Shown: piece after piece, positions 27,187 to 36,143 of the stretch
Numbering within the stretch: position 1 is the first letter of the stretch
Layout of the letters: every line of letters starts with the position of its first letter
From: Victivallis sp. Marseille-Q1083
GTDB lineage: Bacteria; Verrucomicrobiota; Lentisphaeria; Victivallales; Victivallaceae
DNA length: 64,000 nt
Direction: 5' to 3'
Assembly (NCBI RefSeq): GCF_903645315.1
Contig: NZ_CAHJXL010000001.1
Coordinates: 1,540,001-1,604,000 of the forward strand
Translations under genes and position numbers: made by a program
The notes under the pieces: generated by a model
What the model was told of the DNA's origin: nothing
Seen by the model: the letters and a program-made list of their open reading frames with translations, nothing else
Databases searched by the model: none

Positions 27187-28539
27187 ATGTACGACAAAAA
27201 ATTTCCGGACGGCTTCCTGTGGGGAGCCGCTACCGCCGCACTCCAGATTGAAGGCTCGCCGCACGAGGATGGCGGCGGCGAATCCAGTTGGGAACATTTC
27301 ACCCGCCAGCCCGGCGCCATCCTCAACGACGACGTGCTCGACGTCGCCTGCGACCATTTTCACCGCTACCGGGAGGACATCCGGCTGATGAAGGAGCTGG
27401 GGCTGACCGCCTACCGGTTCTCCATTCCGTGGAGCCGGACCATTCCGGACGGCAAAGGCAAACCCAATTCACGCAGTCTGGATTTCTACCAGCGGCTGAT
27501 CGACGAATTGCTGGCCAACGGCATCGAACCCTTCGTGACGCTGTTTCACTGGGAAACGCCGCAGGCGATGGAAGAACTCGGCGGCTGGCGCAACAAAGAA
27601 ACCAGTTACGCTTCCGGCGAGCACGCCGCGTTCGTCGTCCGGCATCTTTCCGACCGGGTCCGCCACTTCTTCACCATCAACGAAGCGATGTGCTTCGCCG
27701 AAAGCAGCTATGGCGCCGGCGTCCATGCGCCGGGCCTGAAACTGGGACGTAAAGTGGCGTTGCAGACAATGCACAACGCCTTCCTCGCCCACGGTGTCAT
27801 GCTGGCGGCGATCCGCGCCAACGCCAAACCGGGCTGCACCGCCGGCATCGTCGAAAACTGTCTGGCCACCGTGCCGGCTTATGAATCGGCGGAAAACAAC
27901 CTGGCCGCCCGGACCGCCTTCCGTTATGCCAACGCCAACCGGCTGGTTCCGGTCATGGAAGGCGCCTACCCGGATTTTTTCCTGAAGGCGGAAGGCGACA
28001 ATGCGCCGGAATTCACCGACGGGGAGATGAAACTCATCGGCGCGCCGCTCGACCAGATCGGTCTGAATATTTACAGCGGCGAACACGGCGTCGCCGACGC
28101 TTCCCGTCCTTCCGGCTGGCGGACGATTCCATTTCCGCCGGGTTACCCGATGCTCGAATGGGATTGGCTCCGTTTCGAACCGCGGGCAATTTACTGGGCG
28201 TTGCGCCATATCGTCGATCTCTGGCCGGGGCCGGATCTGTTCATCGCCGAAAACGGCTGCCCGACGCCGGACCGCCCGAGCCGCGAGGACGGCCGGGTTT
28301 ACGACAGCACCCGGGTGATGTACCTGCGCCACCACCTCGAACAGGCCCAGCGGGCGACGACGGAAGGAATTCCGCTGAAGGGCTATTTCGTCTGGAGTCT
28401 GCTCGACAACTTCGAATGGGCCTGGGGTTACACCAAACGCTTCGGGTTGTTTCACGTCAACTTCAACACCCAGCAGCGGACGCCGAAGCTCAGCGCGGAT
28501 TTTTACCGGAACGTCATCCGGCAGAATGCGGTGTGCTGA
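27187..28539 (+). CDS. GH1 family beta-glucosidase/beta-galactosidase
   Basis: Cytoplasmic retaining beta-glycosidase, 450 residues. It starts with F-P-D-G-F-L-W-G-A-A-T-A-A-L-Q-I-E-G, the GH1 N-terminal signature. The acid/base is E166 in T-I-N-E-A (usually T-x-N-E-P), and the nucleophile is E355 in I-A-E-N-G. Y-F-V-W-S-L-L-D-N-F-E-W-A-W-G-Y is the conserved aglycone-site motif near the end. No signal peptide. It likely finishes the breakdown of oligosaccharides released by the secreted enzymes upstream, with which it appears co-transcribed (27-base gap). Confidence 0.92.
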   Translation: MYDKKFPDGFLWGAATAALQIEGSPHEDGGGESSWEHFTRQPGAILNDDVLDVACDHFHRYREDIRLMKELGLTAYRFSIPWSRTIPDGKGKPNSRSLDFYQRLIDELLANGIEPFVTLFHWETPQAMEELGGWRNKETSYASGEHAAFVVRHLSDRVRHFFTINEAMCFAESSYGAGVHAPGLKLGRKVALQTMHNAFLAHGVMLAAIRANAKPGCTAGIVENCLATVPAYESAENNLAARTAFRYANANRLVPVMEGAYPDFFLKAEGDNAPEFTDGEMKLIGAPLDQIGLNIYSGEHGVADASRPSGWRTIPFPPGYPMLEWDWLRFEPRAIYWALRHIVDLWPGPDLFIAENGCPTPDRPSREDGRVYDSTRVMYLRHHLEQAQRATTEGIPLKGYFVWSLLDNFEWAWGYTKRFGLFHVNFNTQQRTPKLSADFYRNVIRQNAVC

Positions 28540-28565
28540 AAAACGTTCATTGTTCGGAAGCAATG

Positions 28566-28598
28566 ACGCCGTCCCGGTCAAAATAACCGGGACGGCGT
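28566..28598. terminator. Intrinsic terminator after GH1
   Basis: Perfect 13-bp stem (28566-28578 with 28586-28598) with a 7-base loop and a short T-rich tail. It sits between the convergent GH1 and heptose adenylyltransferase genes. Confidence 0.8.
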
Positions 28599-28617
28599 TC
28601 TCCAGCTCAGGGGAATA

Positions 28618-29115
28618 TCATGCCAGCCCCTGCAGAATCCGGTCGATCATGCCGGTGGTCGAAAATCCCGGCACAAACGGCTTGAAACAAATTCGGGCCC
28701 GGCAATCTTCCAAGGCGCGACGTTCGGCCGGGTCAAGCTTGTCGAGCGTATAATCGCCGCCTTTGACGTAGATGTCCGGCGCCAGCAAGCCCAGTTCCCG
28801 GTCGCAGCGCTGCCCGTCGAACACCACCACCGCGTCGACCGCCGCCAGCGAGGCCAGCAAATAACCGCGGCTGTATTCGTCGTTGACCGGCCGGGCCGGA
28901 CCTTTCAGCGCCCGCACCGACGCGTCGGAATTGATCAGCACCAGCAGGGCATCGCCCAGGCGACGGCTGTCGAACAGATAAGCGGCATGGCCGCGGTGGA
29001 GCAGGTCGAAACAGCCGTTGGTGACGACCAGCCGGCGGCCGTCGCGGCGCAACGTTTCCCGCCAGCCGGCGGCTTCCTCCAGCGTCATCAGGCACTGCGC
29101 CGGATCTTTAAGCAT
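28618..29115 (-). CDS. rfaE2: D-glycero-beta-D-manno-heptose 1-phosphate adenylyltransferase
   Basis: Activates heptose-1-phosphate with ATP to ADP-heptose for the lipopolysaccharide core. It is the stand-alone C-terminal half of HldE. The nucleotidyltransferase motif is G-C-F-D-L-L-H-R-G-H (residues 34-43), and the C-terminal F-V-P-G-F-S-T-T-G-M-I motif is specific for this family. 165 residues. It overlaps the upstream dCMP deaminase by eight bases. Its presence supports a heptose-containing outer membrane. Confidence 0.92.
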   Translation of the reverse strand: MLKDPAQCLMTLEEAAGWRETLRRDGRRLVVTNGCFDLLHRGHAAYLFDSRRLGDALLVLINSDASVRALKGPARPVNDEYSRGYLLASLAAVDAVVVFDGQRCDRELGLLAPDIYVKGGDYTLDKLDPAERRALEDCRARICFKPFVPGFSTTGMIDRILQGLA

Positions 29116-29572
29116 GGTCCGCCTTCCGGCTCAGCGCCCGCACCCGGACGCCGGCCTCCTTCAACAGATTCAAAGAGACGTCGTCAATCGTATAACGGTT
29201 CTGATAAACCACTTCGACGATGCCGCCGTTGATGATCATCTTGGCACACAACAGACAGGGACTGAATGTCGTATAAAGAATGGAGTCCTTGACGGCAATC
29301 CCGTGATACGCCGCCTGAACAATGGCGTTTTCCTCGGCATGGCTGCAAAGGCATTCACCGAGATCCTTGCCGGACGGCGTCGACGAATTGCAGCGCGGAC
29401 AACCGTTCTCATTGCAGTTGCGGATGCCGCGCGGCGTACCGTTGTAGCCGGTCGAGATAATCCGCTTGTCCTTGACGATCACCGCCGCCACCTGACGACG
29501 GCAGCAATTGCTGCGCTCGGCGGCAACTTCGGCGATGCGCATAAAATATTCATCCCAATCCGGCCGGTCCAT
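29108..29572 (-). CDS. dCMP deaminase (ComEB-like)
   Basis: Deaminates dCMP to dUMP for thymidylate supply. The zinc site is H78-A-E80 with P-C106-L-L-C109. Additional cysteines (C53, C58, C61, C74) match the second structural zinc site of dCMP deaminases. 154 residues, typical. First gene of a two-gene minus-strand unit with rfaE2. Cytidine or tRNA-adenosine deaminase is unlikely given the N-G-T-P-R-G motif. Confidence 0.9.
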   Translation of the reverse strand: MDRPDWDEYFMRIAEVAAERSNCCRRQVAAVIVKDKRIISTGYNGTPRGIRNCNENGCPRCNSSTPSGKDLGECLCSHAEENAIVQAAYHGIAVKDSILYTTFSPCLLCAKMIINGGIVEVVYQNRYTIDDVSLNLLKEAGVRVRALSRKADHA

Positions 29573-29782
29573 TTCTCGCCTTCCTTTCCGCTGTTGACCA
29601 CGCAGGAAGCGGGGAAAAATCTTTTCCGGATCGCTTCCCTTCTTCCCGCCCGTTTGCTTTTTTCCAACCTCTCCGCCCTCTTTCGCCGCCCGGCAAAGCC
29701 GAACGGCAAAAGATTACGTTGAAAAATACGGCCACCGTATTGATGTACAGGGCCGCTTCAGCCGACGCCCAATCCGGAGCGG

Positions 29783-31420
29783 CTACTTGCCGGGCTGCTG
29801 CAGCAGCGGCCCGATCAGTTGTTCCGCCGTCGGCGTCTGTTCTTTCAAAACCTCCGGGTCCTCCTGCTGCAGTTTGGCCTGCAGAATCTGCTTGAAGGCA
29901 GCCGGTACCGTCGGGCTGCGCATAAAGCCGTCATACACTTCCCGCTTCATCTGCGCAAACGGCGACAGCCCGATGCGGTCCTTGCTCGGCCGGTTGGCCA
30001 GATTATTCTGGTAACTCGTATAAATATACCGGGCAATCCGGTCCCGCGCCAGCGCCGCGTCATCGTCGCCGTACATCAGATAACTGAAACTGCTGCTGAT
30101 CAATCCGGAGATGATCGAACTGGCCTGCTTGACCGAAGCGTCGCGGACATCCTCTTCCCACTGGTACATGACGAACGACTCCAGCGGCAGCCGGATGCCT
30201 TCCAGCTTGCTCAGCGTGGCGTACAGTTCGGCCGCTTTTTTGAACTGGCCGTAATTGTACAACGTGACGATCGCGTCCTTCATGAAATTGATTTTGGCCG
30301 AATAGAACGTCCGGGCATTGTTGTTCTCCCGGTAAGCCGTTTCGTATGCTTCGATCACCTGATCGACCACGTTGAGATTCGGCACCAGCGTGATCGTGTT
30401 GACGTCGTCGGCGATCATCAGCACCCGGCCATTGCGGAACGACTCCTGCAGCGACTGGGTGATTACCCGTTCACAGTTGATGTCCTTGTGGCTCGGCGTC
30501 ATCTTCAACCCCATCGTCGCCCAATAGATCGCCTGGGACTCGGCCACCCGCCAATCCAGTTCACCGTATTTCTGGTTGATTTCCACGATCAGCGGCACGT
30601 TCAGCCGGTAATCGCGGTAGATCCAGTCCGCCCGCAACGCACACTCCAGCTCGGCGATCAGCGTCTCATCCCCCTGCAGCAGCGTCAGCAGCGCATCCGG
30701 CAGCTTTCCATCCTTCTTGAAGGCGGCGAACAATGCGCCATAATTCTCAATGCCGGCCTGTTTGAGCAGCTTCCACAATTCGCCGTCCTGCGGATAACGG
30801 GCCAGGAACGCCGATTCGCCGGCCGGCGCTTTGGCCATGCCTTCCCAGTCCGGCGTCGCGCCGATCACTCTGGACATTTCCCGGGCCAACTGCACTTTGT
30901 AATACTGGTTGGCGTCGTCCATGACGTTGCCCATCTTATGCTGGAAAATCCAGGCCAGATCACGATAAATCAACGGATCGGTCGGATTGTAGTCGATCGC
31001 CTTGTCGCGGATCAGCTTGATCCCCTCCTGCACCCAGCGCCAGCGGTCGCTGTAATCCGAACAGGTCACCGAAATGTTGTAGGCCATGTTCCAGGCCAGG
31101 AAAACCGTCGCGCCGGAAAAACGCGGCTGCAATTCGGTGATCCAGTTGGCCAGCTGCACCATCTCGAAGTAGTTGCCGGCATCCTGCAGGCGGGTGGCGC
31201 GCAGCCACAGCAAGTCGGCCAGCAAGCCGCGGAAGCTGCCCAGCGCCACCGTCGTGAAAACGACGATCGGCGGAGCATTCTTGATCTGCCCGGTAAAATG
31301 CAGATTGTTCTCCGCGACCATCACGTCCAATTTCCGTTCCACCCGGTTGATGCCGAACAGCAGCACTCCGGAAATGATCAACAGGCAGAAAAACAATACC
31401 AATGTTTTGAATTTCGTCAT
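29783..31420 (-). CDS. Unrecognised membrane-anchored TPR-like protein of an ABC-transporter operon
   Basis: I do not recognise the family. One N-terminal membrane helix (about 6-26) is followed by about 515 residues of mostly helical sequence, with TPR-like stretches such as N-P-T-D-P-L-I-Y-R-D-L-A-W-I-F. The start at 31420 overlaps the permease stop by four bases (ATGA), so it is translationally coupled to the ABC permease; the longer frame to 31600 is antisense shadow. It is the last gene of the eight-gene SPFH/P1B/ABC operon and probably a periplasm-facing partner of the transporter, by position only. Confidence 0.75.
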   Translation of the reverse strand: MTKFKTLVLFFCLLIISGVLLFGINRVERKLDVMVAENNLHFTGQIKNAPPIVVFTTVALGSFRGLLADLLWLRATRLQDAGNYFEMVQLANWITELQPRFSGATVFLAWNMAYNISVTCSDYSDRWRWVQEGIKLIRDKAIDYNPTDPLIYRDLAWIFQHKMGNVMDDANQYYKVQLAREMSRVIGATPDWEGMAKAPAGESAFLARYPQDGELWKLLKQAGIENYGALFAAFKKDGKLPDALLTLLQGDETLIAELECALRADWIYRDYRLNVPLIVEINQKYGELDWRVAESQAIYWATMGLKMTPSHKDINCERVITQSLQESFRNGRVLMIADDVNTITLVPNLNVVDQVIEAYETAYRENNNARTFYSAKINFMKDAIVTLYNYGQFKKAAELYATLSKLEGIRLPLESFVMYQWEEDVRDASVKQASSIISGLISSSFSYLMYGDDDAALARDRIARYIYTSYQNNLANRPSKDRIGLSPFAQMKREVYDGFMRSPTVPAAFKQILQAKLQQEDPEVLKEQTPTAEQLIGPLLQQPGK

Positions 31421-32847
31421 TTGCGAATCACCAATCCCATTTCTCTGCGCCAATACAGCCAGATACCCAGCAGAATCAGCGGCAGCGCCCTGATCACGAA
31501 ATAAGCCAGGAACAATTTGCCGATATACGAAAATTCCACCAGCTCCCCGCCCGAAACCAGATGGGTCACCTGGAACTCCTGCATCGGAATGATAAACCAC
31601 ATCAGCACGATGCCGACAATATAACCGATATAATCGGCCGCTCCCGAAAAGTAGTCGGTCGCCGCCATCACCTGGGCGAACATGCCGAACAGCAGGTAGG
31701 AAGCGACGAAGAAAATCGCCATCGGCATCGACAACTGCCCGGCCGCCGCGCAGGACAGGCCGATCAGCACCAACAGTTGCAGAACGCCGACCAGCACCGA
31801 CCGGAAATAGTTCTCGGTGAAGGAGGTCACCGGCAGCAACAGCCGCGGACCATCCTGGGTCTGGAAGAATTGCGTTTCCCCTTCCGGGTCGTGGTTGACG
31901 TAGGCAATCCGCAGCGTTCCTTCCGGAGAAATCAGGTCCGGCGTCAGCGCCAATTCATGAAATTCGCCGCTGCGGATCTGTTCCGGACGGCTGGTCATCG
32001 GCTGCATCAGAAACTGGGTTTTCGCTTCCGGCTGGTCCGCGGCAAATACATTTTCCTTCTCCCCCTCCGGCATCAACTGCGGCACCCCGACGATCCACTG
32101 GCCCAGCGTGAAACGCTGATCCTTGGTATCCACTTTGGCGACATAAGCGCGGTAACGCAGAAAGACCGGCATTTTCAGGTCGGTCGGCAAATTCCGGTAT
32201 TCCCACACTTTGAGTTTCTGATAGGGCGCCTCTCCGTACTGATCCATCAATTGCCGGCGGATCGACTGCCGCAACTGTTCCAGGGCCAGCGGCGACTCGT
32301 CGAAAGTCTGGCCGGCTTTCTCGGCCTTTTCTTTCTCCCGCCGGATGATTTCGGTCACATAACGGTCCAGATCCGGCGGCTCCGGATAAAAAGCGCGGCG
32401 GCCGACCAAAACCTCGTTCTCAATGCGCTGCCGCTCCTGTTCGGAAAAATCCTGCTGGTTATAGCGCCACAATACGGCGAAATAGACCACCGTCGTCGCC
32501 AGAATCAGCAGCACCAGATGCAGCAGAAACACCCCGGTGGCCTTGGCCAGCCACAGCGTCACCCGCGACACCGGCTTACTGACGACCATGTGCAACTGAT
32601 AGGTCTCGACGTCCTGCGTCATCGCAAAGCACGACAACCACACCGAGGAGAGCGCCAGCACGAACATGATCGCCGCCAGCGAATATTGCAGCGCGATCTG
32701 AATGAATCCCATCGCCGTCCCGTCGCCGCTGATCGTCGTCGGAATGACGATGACCGCGATCAGCAGCAAAGCCAGCAGCAACTGAAAAATATGCGACCGC
32801 AAGGCGTTTCGATTCGTCAGTCTAACGATTGCCCAGAATGCTTTCAT
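31417..32847 (-). CDS. ABC transporter permease (ABC-2/NosY-like)
   Basis: Inner-membrane permease of 476 residues. It begins F-W-A-I-V-R-L-T-N-R-N-A-L-R-S-H and has three hydrophobic helices by residue 140. A large hydrophilic loop (about 140-330, charged, helical, then beta) follows, and then four or more helices to the C-terminus. The topology resembles ABC-2 exporters such as NosY or GldF. It directly follows its ATPase (18-base gap) and overlaps the next gene. Substrate unknown. Confidence 0.85.
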   Translation of the reverse strand: MKAFWAIVRLTNRNALRSHIFQLLLALLLIAVIVIPTTISGDGTAMGFIQIALQYSLAAIMFVLALSSVWLSCFAMTQDVETYQLHMVVSKPVSRVTLWLAKATGVFLLHLVLLILATTVVYFAVLWRYNQQDFSEQERQRIENEVLVGRRAFYPEPPDLDRYVTEIIRREKEKAEKAGQTFDESPLALEQLRQSIRRQLMDQYGEAPYQKLKVWEYRNLPTDLKMPVFLRYRAYVAKVDTKDQRFTLGQWIVGVPQLMPEGEKENVFAADQPEAKTQFLMQPMTSRPEQIRSGEFHELALTPDLISPEGTLRIAYVNHDPEGETQFFQTQDGPRLLLPVTSFTENYFRSVLVGVLQLLVLIGLSCAAAGQLSMPMAIFFVASYLLFGMFAQVMAATDYFSGAADYIGYIVGIVLMWFIIPMQEFQVTHLVSGGELVEFSYIGKLFLAYFVIRALPLILLGIWLYWRREMGLVIRK

Positions 32848-32865
32848 AAACCATGTCCTTTTAAG

Positions 32866-34032
32866 TTACAAAAGATCCTTGAGCTTTTCGTTCGCCTCTT
32901 CGAGCTCTTTGCGCTTCGCTTCGTCCTGTTCGGCCTTCTCATCCCTGACCGGAGCCTTTTCCGGCTCCGCCGTCAACTCTTCCAGCCGTTTTTCCTCAGC
33001 CGCCGCCAACGCGGCGGCATCCGGTTTCGGCGCTTCCGTTTTTTCCGGCGCTTTCGGCGCCGGCCTGGTCTCGGCGATCAGCGATTCGATGACTGCGCCG
33101 GTCCGGTCGTCGGCCGACAGATAATCGGCAATCTTGCCGCCGGAAACCACGCCGGCGGTTTCGACGCTTTCGGCTTTGGCGCGGTCGATCACCTCCAGGA
33201 AGAACTCTTCGAGCGTCCGGCGCGGATGGTCGATCGAGAATTGCTCGCCCTGCAGATTCTCCCGCAACAGTTCCATCAGCCGCCTGGTCACTTCCGGCGA
33301 CAACGCCGGCGTGACGATCCGGTTGGCATCGGTCACCGTCAACAATTCGTTCAGCGTGCCGGTCGCCCGGATCTTGCCGCCGTACAGAATGATCACCCGG
33401 TCGCAGATATCCTCGACGTCGCTCAGCAGATGGCTGGTCACCAGCACCGTTTTGCCGCGTTTTTTCAACGTCATGATCAAATCCTTGACCTCTTTGCAGC
33501 CCAGCGGGTCCAACCCGGAAGTCGGTTCGTCCAGGATCAGAAAAGCCGGGTCGTTGATCATCGCCTGGGCCAGCCCGATCCGGCGGGCCATTCCCTTGGA
33601 AAACTCCCCGACCCGCCGGCGCCTGGCATGGGTCATGCCGACCATTTCCAACAATTGATCGATACGCCGCTTGCGTTCCGCCTTGGACAAATTGAACAGG
33701 GAACCGAAGAAATCCAGCGTCTCCTCCGCCGTCAGATATTTGTACAGATAACTCTCCTCCGGCAAATAACCGATTTCCCGCTTGATCTCCACCGTCCGCG
33801 GCGACCGCCCCAAAACCGACAACGTCCCGCCGGTCGGGTAGAGCAATCCCAATATCATTTTAACCGTCGTCGATTTGCCGGAACCGTTCGGCCCCAGCAG
33901 GCCGATCACTTCACCGTCATGAATCTCGAAATCGATATCATTGACCGCCTTGGCTTTCGGCCGGTTCCAGAAATCCCGGAATACCTTGGTCAAGCCGACT
34001 GCGCTTACCACCGGGACTTTTTCTTCCGCCAT
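32866..34032 (-). CDS. ABC transporter ATP-binding protein with charged C-terminal tail
   Basis: ATPase for the adjoining permease. Walker A is G-P-N-G-S-G-K-S (46-53 region), the signature is F-S-K-G-M (144-148, in place of LSGGQ, common in ABC-2 exporters of the CcmA/NosF type), and Walker B is F-L-I-L-D-E-P. After the ATPase core (about 310 residues) comes a tail of about 75 residues rich in Glu, Lys and Ala, likely coiled coil, with a run of K-A-P-E-K-T-E-A-P-K-P. 162 bases separate it from the P1B ATPase, the widest gap of the operon, so an internal promoter is possible. Confidence 0.92.
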   Translation of the reverse strand: MAEEKVPVVSAVGLTKVFRDFWNRPKAKAVNDIDFEIHDGEVIGLLGPNGSGKSTTVKMILGLLYPTGGTLSVLGRSPRTVEIKREIGYLPEESYLYKYLTAEETLDFFGSLFNLSKAERKRRIDQLLEMVGMTHARRRRVGEFSKGMARRIGLAQAMINDPAFLILDEPTSGLDPLGCKEVKDLIMTLKKRGKTVLVTSHLLSDVEDICDRVIILYGGKIRATGTLNELLTVTDANRIVTPALSPEVTRRLMELLRENLQGEQFSIDHPRRTLEEFFLEVIDRAKAESVETAGVVSGGKIADYLSADDRTGAVIESLIAETRPAPKAPEKTEAPKPDAAALAAAEEKRLEELTAEPEKAPVRDEKAEQDEAKRKELEEANEKLKDLL

Positions 34033-34194
34033 AAATTCATCTCCTCACCGGCCACGCCGGAAACCATGCCGGCAGGGCTCGCGGTTAAATTATATTTTCC
34101 GTTTCAAACTTTCGTTCGTTTTTTTGGGTTCATCAATCCGACCACCGGAGAAGCGGCCGGCCCGGTCGCCTTCTCCGGCTGCACGGTTTCCCGG

Positions 34195-36141
34195 TCAATC
34201 CTCCGGGACGTATTCTTCCAACGTCAATTCCTCGCCGGTGCGAACCAGCCGGGCGCTGTTGAAGATGATCAGCAGCGTGCTGAACGTATGCAGCAGCGCC
34301 GCCCAGATCGGCGTCATCCAACCGAACACCGACAACACGATGCCGCCGAAGACGAACAACAAACCGACCAGCAAATTCTGGTTGATCACCATCCGCAACT
34401 GCTTCGACAAACTCACCAGCATCGGAATCCGGCGCAAATCATTGTTCATCAAAGCGATCGAGGCGCTGTTGATCGCGATGTCGCTGCCGATCGCTCCCAT
34501 CGCGATGCCCAGGTCGCCGGCCGCCAGCGCCGGCGCGTCGTTGACACCATCGCCGACGACGGCGACCGTAGCGCCGCGTTTGATTTTTTCGACATATTCC
34601 ACTTTGGTCTCCGGCAGGCACTCGCTGCGGTATTCATCGATCTGCAGCGCCGCCGCCACCGATTCCGCCACCGATTGGCGGTCGCCGGTCACCATCGCGC
34701 AATGCCGGATGCCCAGATCGCGCAAATCGCGAATAATCTGCGGCGCATCCTTGCGCAACTTGTCCTTGAAACCGATCCAGCCGATCACGTCATTCTCCCT
34801 GGCGACATAGACGACGCTCATGCCTTCCGCCTCGGACGCGTCCCGCGCCGGAATCGTCAAACCGAGCGATTCCAGCCAGGCGGCCCGGCCGATCCGGCAG
34901 AGCACCCCGTCGACATTGCCTTCGACCCCCTTGCCGTGAATTTCCTTGAAATCGGTGACGTCACTCAACTTCAACTCGGCCTCCGCCGCCAGCTTCTGCA
35001 TCGCCACCGCGGTCGGGTGGTTGCTGTGGCATTCGGCCGATGCGGCGAAACGCAGCAATTCAGCCGGCTTGACTTCGCCGAACGGCGCCAGCTTGACCAC
35101 CGACAGGATACCGTCGGTCAGCGTACCGGTTTTGTCGAAGATGAAAGCGCGCACTTTGGCGGCCAATTCCAAATGGCTGACGTTCTTGATGAAAATCCCC
35201 AGCCGCGCCGCCGCCGCCACCGCCGCCACCACCGCCGTCGGCGTCGACAGCACGATCGCGCAGGGACAAGCGATGACCATCAGCGTGATGACCCGTGACA
35301 TATCCTGGGTGAAGAACCAGGTCACCGCCGCCAGCATCAGGATGGTCGGTGTATAAAAACCGGCGTAACGGTCGATGATCCGGACGATCGGCGTCCGGCT
35401 GCCCTCCGCCTGCATGATCATGTCCTTGACCTTGCCGAGCGTCGTATCTTCGCCGAGACGGGTCACCTGCAGTTCCACCAGCCCGGTCAGGTTCTGGGTA
35501 CCGGCAAACACGTCATCGCCGGGATCCTTGTCGATCGGGAACGATTCTCCGGTGATCGACGCCTGGTTGACGGTGCTTTCTCCGGAGATGATCTTGGCAT
35601 CGACCGGAAAATTTTCGCCCGGCCGCACCCGGATGATATCGCCGACCGCCAAAACGCCGACATCGACTTCCGACTCGACGCCGTCGACGACGCGGTGTGC
35701 GGTATTCGGCGTCAATTTGACCAGTTCCTCGATCGAGCGCTGCGCGCCGCTGGCGGTGCGCGTCTCGATGATGATCGTCAGCAGCAGAAAGAAGGCGATG
35801 ATGCCGGCCGTCTGGAAATTGCCGCCGGCCAGCGCGGCCAGGATCGCCAGCGCCACCAGTTCGTTCATATACACTTTGCCGTTGATGACATCTTTGATCG
35901 CCGTATAAACGATCGGACACGCCAGAATGAACGCCCCGATGATCGCACTGATATCGGACGCCCGCTCCTGGGCCGGCAGACACCATTCCAGAATGAAGGA
36001 ATTCGCCACCAGCACGCCGCCGATCAGCGCAAAGCTCAGGCGGCCCATCTTGCGGTCATGCCCCGCCCCGTCGGTCGAATGGTCGTGCCCGCAGGGAGAA
36101 CAAGGTTTCGCGGCCTGCGCCGCATTCGCTATTTCAGCCAT
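34195..36141 (-). CDS. P1B-type heavy-metal transporting ATPase
   Basis: Pumps a metal ion out of the cytoplasm. The N-terminus has a short Cys/His-rich tail (C-S-P-C-G-H-D-H-S-T-D-G-A-G-H-D) instead of a folded metal-binding domain. The membrane metal site is C292-P-C294, phosphorylation is at D336 in D-K-T-G-T-L-T, the HP locus is H375-P376, and G-D-G-V-N-D is present. In the last helix the sequence is L-H-T-F-S-T-L-L-I-I-F-N-S-A-R-L. This differs from the D-M-G of zinc pumps and the H-E-G-S/T of cobalt pumps, so the metal is uncertain. 648 residues. It starts two bases after the HflK-like gene ends. Confidence 0.9.
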   Translation of the reverse strand: MAEIANAAQAAKPCSPCGHDHSTDGAGHDRKMGRLSFALIGGVLVANSFILEWCLPAQERASDISAIIGAFILACPIVYTAIKDVINGKVYMNELVALAILAALAGGNFQTAGIIAFFLLLTIIIETRTASGAQRSIEELVKLTPNTAHRVVDGVESEVDVGVLAVGDIIRVRPGENFPVDAKIISGESTVNQASITGESFPIDKDPGDDVFAGTQNLTGLVELQVTRLGEDTTLGKVKDMIMQAEGSRTPIVRIIDRYAGFYTPTILMLAAVTWFFTQDMSRVITLMVIACPCAIVLSTPTAVVAAVAAAARLGIFIKNVSHLELAAKVRAFIFDKTGTLTDGILSVVKLAPFGEVKPAELLRFAASAECHSNHPTAVAMQKLAAEAELKLSDVTDFKEIHGKGVEGNVDGVLCRIGRAAWLESLGLTIPARDASEAEGMSVVYVARENDVIGWIGFKDKLRKDAPQIIRDLRDLGIRHCAMVTGDRQSVAESVAAALQIDEYRSECLPETKVEYVEKIKRGATVAVVGDGVNDAPALAAGDLGIAMGAIGSDIAINSASIALMNNDLRRIPMLVSLSKQLRMVINQNLLVGLLFVFGGIVLSVFGWMTPIWAALLHTFSTLLIIFNSARLVRTGEELTLEEYVPED

Positions 36142-36143
36142 GA

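Noticed and set aside
31561-35298. 1245-codon plus-strand open frame
   Set aside because: It is antisense to the ABC permease, ATPase and P1B ATPase; His/Gln/Arg-rich shadow of GC-rich genes.
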